This document shows positions 57,376-64,000 of a stretch of DNA of 64,000 nucleotides, in pieces. Location: NCBI RefSeq assembly GCF_009208105.1, contig NZ_WFKL01000001.1, positions 2,790,001 through 2,854,000 on the forward strand, given 5' to 3'. The translations under genes and the position numbers were made by a program. The notes below the pieces were generated by a model. It did not search any database. It was not told the origin of the DNA and saw nothing but the letters and a program-made list of their open reading frames with translations. This DNA comes from Rouxiella sp. S1S-2 (GTDB taxonomy: Bacteria; Pseudomonadota; Gammaproteobacteria; Enterobacterales; Enterobacteriaceae). How positions within the stretch are numbered: position 1 is the first letter of the stretch; the number at the start of each line of letters is the position of its first letter.

Positions 57376-58219
57376 CGAAGTGCTCCTGTAGCCACCAGTG
57401 GGCAACCTCTTGGCAGCGTGCAAACCACACGTCATCACGGCTGCGCAGGTGGGCAAAGAATTGGTCGAGCAGCATGATACGGCCCGGTTTACCCGTAATT
57501 TTTGGGTGAAATAAAGTGGTCAGACTCAGCCCCTCGTTCATTGCCCCGTCAAACTCACGGCACCAGTTATCGAGTGTCAGTTCATAGCTGGCGGTGCGGT
57601 CCAGACCCGAGGGAAAGTTGGGTTCACGGGTATAAGCGATGGAGGCATAATCGTCCATTTCCCAACGGCCAGGAATTTCCACCAGCGGTTTTTCATAGCC
57701 AGGAACCCGAATCAGATACGGCCTGTCGTCACCGCGCATGCTGCTTGAGTAGGTCACACCGGCCTCAATCAACATCGCCGGTGTATCCTGATGCCAGTCG
57801 CCAGAGGGCGTGCGAAATCCCTGGGCGCGAATGCCGAGAAATTTCCAGAAAATATCGCGAGATGTCTCCATGACCCAACGCTGTTTTTCTGCGTCAATCG
57901 CATAAAAGGACTCATGACGATATCCGTGGTACGCGACTTCATGACCACGCTCGACGATAGCCTGACACTGCTTGGGCCAATTCTCTACCACCCAGGCCGG
58001 CACAAAAAATGTCGCCGGTAACTGATAGTCATCCAGCAGGTCCAGCAGTCGCGCCAGCGCCCGATAAGGCCCATAGCCGCCGAAGGTAAAATATTCAGGC
58101 TTGTGCCAAATAGAGCCGTTAAGCATGGCATCACCGGTCGGACCATCGAGGTCAAACGCCAGCGCCATACAGCCCCGTTTATCCTGCGGCCAAAGGCTGG
58201 CCGCGTTGGAAATCGTCAT
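57365..58219 (-). CDS. Polysaccharide-deacetylase-fold hydrolase (PuuE-like)
   Basis: 284 residues, a paralogue of the next gene in the operon. Motif 1 is FDLDGPTGD, motif 2 HEVAYHGYRHES (H-x3-H present) and motif 3 GFRTPSGDW. The putative metal site is therefore intact, unlike in its partner. The family hydrolyses amide bonds in acetylated sugars or cyclic ureides such as allantoin. With no signal peptide it should act in the cytoplasm on the compound imported by the adjacent ABC system, not on cell wall. Confidence 0.87.
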   Translation of the reverse strand: MTISNAASLWPQDKRGCMALAFDLDGPTGDAMLNGSIWHKPEYFTFGGYGPYRALARLLDLLDDYQLPATFFVPAWVVENWPKQCQAIVERGHEVAYHGYRHESFYAIDAEKQRWVMETSRDIFWKFLGIRAQGFRTPSGDWHQDTPAMLIEAGVTYSSSMRGDDRPYLIRVPGYEKPLVEIPGRWEMDDYASIAYTREPNFPSGLDRTASYELTLDNWCREFDGAMNEGLSLTTLFHPKITGKPGRIMLLDQFFAHLRSRDDVWFARCQEVAHWWLQEHFDVK

Positions 58220-58246
58220 GAGTTATCCCGCTTTGATTAAATGCCG

Positions 58247-59077
58247 TTACTTGCCTTTGTTGATGGTCACTTCCTGGATGGCGCCGTCTTGTAGGCCCCA
58301 TTTAGTCAGTATTTTCAGATAAGTACCGTCGGCTATCATGGCGGTTAACGCCCCTTTCACGCCGTCTATCAGCGCCGTGTCGTCTTTGCTAATGCCAATC
58401 CCGGTCACCTGATAGGCGAAGGCTTTGCCAAGCGGTTTGTAGGTGTCTTTTTCAAGATTCATGATGTATGGCAGCGTTTCACTGCCCTGCACCACACCTT
58501 CGATACGGCCCTGACGCAGCTGAGTACGTGCATCCGCAGTGCCTTCCGCCCCCACGACGACGATGGCCGGTTTGCCCGCTGGCACGCAGTTGGCCGTGCT
58601 CCAGGCTGCAATTTCAGCCGGGAAAGTCGTGCGGCGGCTGGTGCCGACTTTTTTTCCGCATAGGTCGAGCATGGTGTTGATCTCTTTATGCGCCACGGTG
58701 GTGTAGAACTGCGGTCCACTGTTGTAATAGTCAACAAAGGTCGCAATATCCTGACGCGGTTTAGTGTCAGTCATCCCGGAGAGGATCATGTCCACGCGTT
58801 TGGTGGCTACGGCGTTCACCATCTGCTCAAAACCGATTTCCTGCCAGGTGATTTTGCGGTCTAACCGCTTACCGATTTCCATACCCAAGTCATAGTCCAT
58901 GCCGGTGAGCTTGTCGGTCGCCGGGTCTTTAAACTCCAACGGCGGATAGTTCGGCATCATCGCCACTTTAATGTCTTCTTTTTGTTTTAAGGCTTCAGCG
59001 GCCGATGCGGACTGACTCAACACGACGCCGTTGAGCAATACACCCGCCGCGAGCAGCGATAACAGTGTTTTTTTCAT
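58247..59077 (-). CDS. Amino-acid-type ABC substrate-binding protein
   Basis: 276 residues of the HisJ/GlnH family (SBP_bac_3). The signal peptide covers about residues 1-26 (MKKTLLSLLAAGVLLNGVVL, cleavage near ASA). The mature protein has MPNYPPLEFKDPATDKLTGM and DYDLGMEIGKRLDRKI, the family start. KVGTSRRTTFPAEIAAWS is in the place of the usual VGVQxGT motif. AGGGG precedes the ATG. It delivers an unknown polar amino acid or related compound to the adjoining permease. Confidence 0.9.
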   Translation of the reverse strand: MKKTLLSLLAAGVLLNGVVLSQSASAAEALKQKEDIKVAMMPNYPPLEFKDPATDKLTGMDYDLGMEIGKRLDRKITWQEIGFEQMVNAVATKRVDMILSGMTDTKPRQDIATFVDYYNSGPQFYTTVAHKEINTMLDLCGKKVGTSRRTTFPAEIAAWSTANCVPAGKPAIVVVGAEGTADARTQLRQGRIEGVVQGSETLPYIMNLEKDTYKPLGKAFAYQVTGIGISKDDTALIDGVKGALTAMIADGTYLKILTKWGLQDGAIQEVTINKGK

Positions 59078-59103
59078 TGATAGATTTCCCCTGTGTATAC
59101 TTT

Positions 59104-59868
59104 TTAAATGAGAACGGCAGAAATAAAATTCTGAGTTCTTGGGTTTTGTGGATTCAGCAAGACATCTTCAGGATTACCACTTTCTATAATTCCGCCTTCA
59201 TCCATAAAGACCACGCGATTCGCCACCTCTCGTGCAAAACCAAGTTCATGGGTGACGACAATCATTGTCATTCCCTCCGCCGCCAGGCCGCGCATCACCG
59301 CCAACACTTCACCCACCATCTCGGGGTCCAGCGCCGAGGTCGGCTCGTCGAACAGCATCAGTTTCGGCTTCATCGCCAGCGCGCGGGCAATGGCGACTCG
59401 CTGCTGCTGGCCGCCCGAAAGCTCCATCGGATAGGCGTCGCGCTTGTGCGCCAGCCCGACTCTTTCAAGCAGCGCCATCGCCTCCTGCGTCGCCTCTTTC
59501 ACCGGACGCAGCAGCACCTGGCAAGGTCCTTCGATAATGTTTTCCAGCGCCGTTTTGTCGGGAAACAGGTTAAAGCGCTGGAACACCATGCCGGTTTTCA
59601 AACGCTGGCGGGCAATCTGCTTATCGTTAAGCGGATAAAGTTTTTTACCCTCCATGCGATAACCCACCAGCTCGTCATCGACCCAGATACCGCCGCTGTC
59701 GATGCGCTCTAACTGGTTAATGCAGCGCAGGAAGGTGCTCTTGCCCGAGCCGCTTGGCCCGATAACGCACATCACTTCACCGTGTTGCACCTCAAGATTG
59801 ATATTTTTAAGCGCCTGAAAATCGCCAAAGTACTTATTGACGTTGGCGGCTTTAATAATGCTTTTCAT
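59104..59868 (-). CDS. Amino-acid-type ABC transporter ATPase
   Basis: 254 residues of the GlnQ/HisP family. Walker A is GPSGSGKST, the Q-loop [10 protein letters not shown], signature [11 protein letters not shown], Walker [17 protein letters not shown] and switch VTHELGF. A frame 19 residues longer exists, but GAGGAG and the family start ([15 protein letters not shown]) favour this ATG. It is 13 bp from the permease gene upstream and 26 bp from the binding-protein gene downstream. Confidence 0.93.
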   Translation of the reverse strand: MKSIIKAANVNKYFGDFQALKNINLEVQHGEVMCVIGPSGSGKSTFLRCINQLERIDSGGIWVDDELVGYRMEGKKLYPLNDKQIARQRLKTGMVFQRFNLFPDKTALENIIEGPCQVLLRPVKEATQEAMALLERVGLAHKRDAYPMELSGGQQQRVAIARALAMKPKLMLFDEPTSALDPEMVGEVLAVMRGLAAEGMTMIVVTHELGFAREVANRVVFMDEGGIIESGNPEDVLLNPQNPRTQNFISAVLI

Positions 59869-59881
59869 CGCAGGCTTCTCC

Positions 59882-60751
59882 TCAGCTGTTGCGGCGGCGA
59901 GTGCCACGCCCAAAGTAACGTTCAAGACGGTTCTGGCCGAACGACAGCAGCGTCACCACCACCAGGTACCAAATACCGGCCACAAACAGCAGCTCCATAA
60001 CGCGGGCATTGGCGAAGTAAATGGTTTGTGCGTTGTAGAGCAGTTCGGAGTACTGGATCATGCTCGCCAGACTGGTGGTTTTCACCATGCTGATGAATTC
60101 ATTACCAATAGGAGGAATAATTACCCGCATCGCCTGTGGCAATATGACGCGACGCAGCGCATGAATGCGCGTCATGCCGATAGACTTCGCCGCCTCGTAC
60201 TGGCCTAAATCGACTGAAATCAGCCCCGCGCGCACCACCTCAGAAGTGTAGGCCCCCTGATTGATGCTCAAACCGAGCAGCGCGGCGGTAAACGGCGTCA
60301 TAATGTCTACGGTCTGAAAGCTGAACAGCCCAGGAACGGCAATCGTCGGAAAAATCAGTGCCAGGTTGAACCATAGCAGCAGTTGCAGGATCAGCGGCGT
60401 ACCGCGAAAAATCCAGGTATAGCCCACGGCCACGCTGCTCAGCACTGGATTACTCGACATGCGCATCACCGCGATTATCACGCCGAAAATCACCCCCAGC
60501 GCCATCGCCAGAATCGACATCACGATGGTGTTACCCAGCCCGGTCAGAATGGCCTTAGCGGTGAAAAACTGCCCGACAAAGCGCCACTCGATTTTTCCGT
60601 GGGCAAAGGCATTAAACAACAGCGCCAACAGCACCAGAATCACCACTGATGCGAAAATTCTGCCGTAGTAGCGCTGCGGAACGTATTGGTACTCACTGAG
60701 GTCGATGTCAGAACTTTTCGACTCTGCGCCGTGCGGGCGTATATTCGGCAT
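59882..60751 (-). CDS. Amino-acid-type ABC transporter permease
   Basis: 289 residues of the HisMQ family. About 50 polar N-terminal residues ([16 protein letters not shown] ends this part) precede five hydrophobic segments. The EAA loop contains [26 protein letters not shown] is spaced 6 bases before this ATG; starts 6 and 42 residues earlier are less likely. A single permease gene suggests a homodimer. Confidence 0.9.
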   Translation of the reverse strand: MPNIRPHGAESKSSDIDLSEYQYVPQRYYGRIFASVVILVLLALLFNAFAHGKIEWRFVGQFFTAKAILTGLGNTIVMSILAMALGVIFGVIIAVMRMSSNPVLSSVAVGYTWIFRGTPLILQLLLWFNLALIFPTIAVPGLFSFQTVDIMTPFTAALLGLSINQGAYTSEVVRAGLISVDLGQYEAAKSIGMTRIHALRRVILPQAMRVIIPPIGNEFISMVKTTSLASMIQYSELLYNAQTIYFANARVMELLFVAGIWYLVVVTLLSFGQNRLERYFGRGTRRRNS

Positions 60752-60768
60752 AAGATGCTCCCTGGTCA

Positions 60769-62196
60769 TTAAAGCGAGAGTCCGCGATACGAAGAGGCCC
60801 AGTCGGACTGCTGTTGTATGACGATTTTCAGGCGCGCGATTTGCTCGGCCACGCGTAGCGGTGAGGTCCCGCCCCACCCACTGCGGGCATGAATTGCCGC
60901 TTCAAGGGTCAGGCATTCGCGCACCTCTGGCAGCAGTCGGTTATCCACTTCCCGCAGTTGGGCATCGCTCACCTGATGCAGTTCAAGGTTGTACTGCTCG
61001 CACACCTGCACCAGCTTGCCGGTAATCTCGTGTGCTTCTTTAAACGGCACGCCGCGGCGCGAAAGCCAGTCGGCCACTTCGGTGGCCAGTGTGAACCCCT
61101 GCGGCGCGTGTTCAAGCAGACGCGGCACGTTGACCACCATGGTGTCAATCATTCCGGCCATCGCCGGCAGCACCAACAACAATTGGTCAACGGTGTCGAT
61201 TGCATTGCGTTTGTCTTCGATCAGGTCGCGATTGTAAGACAACGGCAGTCCTTTCATGGTGGTAAGCATGGCCGTCACGTTGCCTATCAGGCGGCCACTT
61301 TTGCCACGGGTGAGTTCGGCAATATCGGGGTTTTTCTTTTGCGGCATGATGGAGCTGCCGGTGGCGTATCCGTCATTCAATTCAACCCAACGGAATTGGC
61401 GCGAGGCCCATAGGCACACTTCTTCACAAATGCGCGAAAGATTGACACTCAGCATGCCGCCAGCGAACAAAAATTCAGCCACATGATCGCGGCTGGCAAC
61501 GGCATCAATCGAGTTTTCACAGGCGCCGTCATAGCCTAAGTCCGCTGCAGAAAGCTCGGGATGCATCGCAATGGCAGAACCCGCCATTGCCGCTGCGCCA
61601 AGTGGTGACAGCGCACAGCGTTTATCCCAGTCCTGAAAACGTTGAACATCGCGGGCAAAAGACTGGGCATGGGCCATCAACTGATGCCCGAAAACGATCG
61701 GTTGTGCCTGCTGAAGATGAGTAAAGCCCGGTGCCAAGGTGTGGATATGCAACTCCGCCTGCTTGACCAGCGCCTGCTGCAGCTCAAGCAGTGCGGCGAC
61801 AATTTTGCGGCCGTTATCGCGGAGATAAAGACGCAGGTCATTGGCTGTCTGGTCGTTACGTGAACGCCCAGCACGCAGTTTACCGCCCAACTCCCCCAGA
61901 CGTTCAGTCAGCATGCGTTCAATGAAGGTATGAACGTCTTCATCGTTTTCAATCGGTTGAACGTCACCGGCGCGGTAATCCACCGCTAACTGGGCAATGG
62001 CCGCCACCATCAGCACGGTCTCTTGTGGGTCAAGCAGGCCAGCGCGCTGTAGTTCATAGGCGTGAGCACGACAGCCTTCAAGGTCATATTCGGCAAGGGC
62101 GAAATAGTAGTCTGGGCTGCGAGAAAGCGCACTTAGGGCCGCTGCCGGTCCTTGTTTAAAACGTGCACCCCAAAGACGATCTACGGGTTGGGACAT
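60769..62196 (-). CDS. Argininosuccinate-lyase-like C-N lyase
   Basis: 475 residues of the aspartase/fumarase superfamily, close to ArgH. It keeps LWGARF at the N-terminus, RAGRSRNDQTANDLRLYLRD, PGFTHLQQAQPIVFGHQL and the catalytic loop GSSIMPQKKNPDIAEL. A pipeline would call it argH. However, it leads a catabolic-looking operon with an ABC importer rather than standing with argECB. Relatives in the same superfamily cleave other N-substituted aspartates (ethylenediaminedisuccinate or iminodisuccinate lyase), so the true substrate may differ. AAGGAG lies 6 bases before the ATG. It is first of seven tightly spaced genes. Confidence 0.85.
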   Translation of the reverse strand: MSQPVDRLWGARFKQGPAAALSALSRSPDYYFALAEYDLEGCRAHAYELQRAGLLDPQETVLMVAAIAQLAVDYRAGDVQPIENDEDVHTFIERMLTERLGELGGKLRAGRSRNDQTANDLRLYLRDNGRKIVAALLELQQALVKQAELHIHTLAPGFTHLQQAQPIVFGHQLMAHAQSFARDVQRFQDWDKRCALSPLGAAAMAGSAIAMHPELSAADLGYDGACENSIDAVASRDHVAEFLFAGGMLSVNLSRICEEVCLWASRQFRWVELNDGYATGSSIMPQKKNPDIAELTRGKSGRLIGNVTAMLTTMKGLPLSYNRDLIEDKRNAIDTVDQLLLVLPAMAGMIDTMVVNVPRLLEHAPQGFTLATEVADWLSRRGVPFKEAHEITGKLVQVCEQYNLELHQVSDAQLREVDNRLLPEVRECLTLEAAIHARSGWGGTSPLRVAEQIARLKIVIQQQSDWASSYRGLSL

Positions 62197-62308
62197 TGAC
62201 TACTCCTTTTGGCCTGGATGTGGCGTTGGCATAAGTGTTGCAATGAAGTACATGAGAAAGCAGTCAGGCGGCGGTATTTTCCAAATCCAGCGTTTCGATA
62301 CGCCGGTT

Positions 62309-62339
62309 ATGATAAGTCGGAAAATCTTTACCTTATTAT
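62309..62339. promoter_or_regulatory. Candidate operator between the argH-like operon and its LysR gene
   Basis: ATGATAAG (62309-62316) is the inverted repeat of CTTATTAT (62332-62339) at seven of eight positions, across 15 bases. It is in the 239-bp divergent gap where a LysR-type regulator would bind. Confidence 0.35.
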
Positions 62340-62435
62340 TTAACGCCACGACCTTTCTGCTCTCGTAAATTATTAATTGAGACGTCTTGATTGATTTGAT
62401 GTTGGCTTTATTTGCAGTGGGGGTAAATATTTTAT

Positions 62436-63419
62436 ATGGAAAGTCCACTTTCCAAATCAGGAAACACATCACCCACTAAAAGCGATGTAAACCAGCACAG
62501 CATTGGGGTTGCAGATTTAAAACTTTTACGTGTATTTAAAACCGTGGTTGAGTCCGGGGGGTTTACTGCTGCCTGCAATGAATTAAATATTGGCCTGGCG
62601 GCCATCAGCAAGCAAATTTCAGACCTTGAAGTTCGCTTTGGAATGAAACTGTGCACCCGTGGACGAGAAGGTTTCTTTCTTACCGAACATGGGAAAGTCA
62701 CCTATCAGGCTTGTCTGGATCTGTTTTCCTCCATCAGTCAATTTCGTGACAAGCTCAATAACGCCCGGCACGACATGTTCGGCGAACTGAACATCGGTAT
62801 TATCGACAACACGATAACTGACAAAAAATCTCCAGCAATTCAAGCGCTTAGTGAGATGTATCGCAAGGCACCAAAGGTTAGCATTAGGCTGCACGCCACA
62901 CAGTTGGACGAAATTGAACGCGGCGTTCTCGATGGGCGCTTCACCTGCGGCCTGGTGCCGGTATATCAGGAAAAACCCGAGTTTGATTATTATTTCCTGT
63001 ATGAGGAAATATCCCACCTTTACTGTGGCGACAAACACCCACTTTATTCGATCCCGCCTGATAAAATAACTGAGAAGCAGGTAAAATCAGCGGAAATCGT
63101 TAATCACTTCTATGCCAATCACAGCAAAAAAAATACTTACCTCGAACTTTCATCCTCAAATGCCATTGCCGTTCAGGTAGAGGCCGTAACTATGCTTATT
63201 TTAAGTGGGAACTACATTGGCTTCTTACCAAAACATTATGCATTGCACCTTTTTGGGGGTAGCCGATTAAAACCATTACTACCTGATGAAATAAATATTG
63301 CCACTCCGTTCAGTCTGGTGGTAAAAAAAGGCAGTGCGCTGAGTTCGGTATTAACACTGTTTCTTAATGCCTTACAAAATGAGGCGAGCGGTCACACATT
63401 GCACGCGGGGGCTAAATAA
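62436..63419 (+). CDS. LysR-family regulator of the argH-like operon
   Basis: 327 residues. After about 25 polar N-terminal residues the helix-turn-helix reads LLRVFKTVVESGGFTAACNE and then LNIGLAAISKQISDLEVRFG. A two-lobe effector domain follows (GELNIGIIDNTITDKK). It is divergent from the seven-gene catabolic operon, the usual arrangement for a LysR activator and its target. The effector is probably the imported compound or a product. An ATG later in the N-terminal extension is not seen, so this start is kept. Confidence 0.87.
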   Translation: MESPLSKSGNTSPTKSDVNQHSIGVADLKLLRVFKTVVESGGFTAACNELNIGLAAISKQISDLEVRFGMKLCTRGREGFFLTEHGKVTYQACLDLFSSISQFRDKLNNARHDMFGELNIGIIDNTITDKKSPAIQALSEMYRKAPKVSIRLHATQLDEIERGVLDGRFTCGLVPVYQEKPEFDYYFLYEEISHLYCGDKHPLYSIPPDKITEKQVKSAEIVNHFYANHSKKNTYLELSSSNAIAVQVEAVTMLILSGNYIGFLPKHYALHLFGGSRLKPLLPDEINIATPFSLVVKKGSALSSVLTLFLNALQNEASGHTLHAGAK

Positions 63420-63592
63420 TTAGGGTCCAATACTCACCTACACAGCACCATCACGGTGCAGGTGCTGAAGGAGTCTGGTGCAGCTCTCAAAATGCCACAC
63501 GGCCGCATTAACATTCTTCTCTAAATTTATTTATGAATGTATAACATTAGTGACTTCCACTGCTTACAATTTAAACGCTCCGCGAGGGAAAT

Positions 63593-64000
63593 ATGATTCT
63601 GTCCGCTGCTTCTGTGCTGTTAGGAAAAAATAAAAACGCGACGAAAACCAAAATCGCTTTGGCATGCTGTCTGGTGATGCTCAGCGGCGCGGCAACGGCG
63701 GCTCAACCGGAGGCGGGAACCTTCAAAATGGGCATTGAGCCTTGGCTAGGTTACGGCCAGTGGCACGTCGCCAGTCATGAGGGTATTTTTAAAAAACAGG
63801 GTTTGGAAAACGTCGATATTATTAACTTTGCCGAGGATAAAGACATCAACGCGGCGCTGGCCAGCGGTAAAATAGACGGCGCCAATATCGCCACGCACAC
63901 CGCTATGGCGATGGTTTCTGCCGGTTTACCGATAAAAGTCGTGCTGCTTCTCGACCAAAGTGAAACCGCCGATGCCCTGTTGGTGGGTAAAGACATCACC
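63593..64000 (+). CDS. ABC transporter substrate-binding protein, NitT/TauT type (partial)
   Basis: The 3' end is cut by the window edge; 136 codons are visible and open. GAGGG precedes the ATG. A signal peptide with a long basic start (GKNKNATKTKIALACCLVML) ends near AATA-AQPEA. The mature part GIEPWLGYGQWHVASHEGIF and DINAALASGKIDGANIATHT is typical of SsuA/TauA-like binding proteins. The permease and ATPase are presumably beyond the window. Confidence 0.82.
   Translation, partial: MILSAASVLLGKNKNATKTKIALACCLVMLSGAATAAQPEAGTFKMGIEPWLGYGQWHVASHEGIFKKQGLENVDIINFAEDKDINAALASGKIDGANIATHTAMAMVSAGLPIKVVLLLDQSETADALLVGKDIT

Noticed and set aside
59065..59712. 215-codon plus-strand frame opposite the ABC ATPase gene
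   Set aside because: The minus-strand frame has intact Walker motifs and operon spacing; the plus-strand product is rich in His/Gln/Arg as expected of a mirror frame.
60769..62196. Naming this gene argH outright
   Set aside because: The motifs allow it, but the operon is catabolic in character and the superfamily includes lyases of other N-substituted aspartates, so no symbol was given.
62200..62472. Minus-strand 90-codon frame in the divergent gap upstream of argH-like gene
   Set aside because: It overlaps the start of the LysR gene and the promoter region, and has no ribosome site or family match.

Overview
The window is a piece of an Enterobacterales chromosome, most like Yersiniaceae or Hafniaceae (Serratia, Rahnella, Ewingella or Rouxiella type); I cannot name the species from sequence alone. 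The evidence is gene order and close similarity to E. coli proteins. tus-fumC-manA-ydgA, malI-malX-malY-add-ydgJ and ydgK-rsxABCDGE-nth are collinear with the replication-terminus region of E. coli. Two Ter sites in front of tus confirm a terminus location. No tRNA, rRNA, IS element, integrase, prophage or CRISPR array was seen.

Layout. 1-6181: Ter sites, tus, fumC, manA, ydgA and a possible 77-residue ORF behind malI. 6182-12635: the malI regulator with divergent malXY and its two operators, then add and ydgJ. 12748-22882: amyA and a complete arabinose uptake and early-catabolism locus (araC, araFGH, araBA, no araD), sitting where E. coli has blr-cnu. 23167-29865: ydgK, the Rsx electron-transfer complex and nth. 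29974-44339: yjjA, a LysR regulator, an AT-rich acyltransferase, dacD, a ydeP-type molybdenum oxidoreductase, an unrecognised 1737-residue protein and rnb. 44489-47206: a monooxygenase behind a good Fur box, convergent with the iron exporter fetAB. 47395-64000 is accessory metabolism: a NitT/TauT-type ABC importer carrying an M24 peptidase, an HSDR_N-like orphan, a nitrilase, a Mig-14 protein, a seven-gene catabolic operon (argininosuccinate-lyase-like enzyme, amino-acid ABC importer, two deacetylase-fold proteins, MmgE/PrpD protein) with a divergent LysR regulator, and the start of another ABC binding protein.

How the genes work together. The left two thirds are ordinary core functions: fork arrest, sugar uptake and catabolism (mannose, the MalX substrate, intracellular dextrins, arabinose), membrane electron transport and repair. 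The right third is scavenging: two complete importers and part of a third, each with hydrolases or lyases acting on nitrogen-containing compounds. The strongest unexplained items are the giant orphan protein (36936-42149), the argH-like/PrpD operon whose enzyme mix resembles aminopolycarboxylate degradation, and the doubled Ter sites. Functional statements rest on remembered families and visible motifs; no database search was possible.
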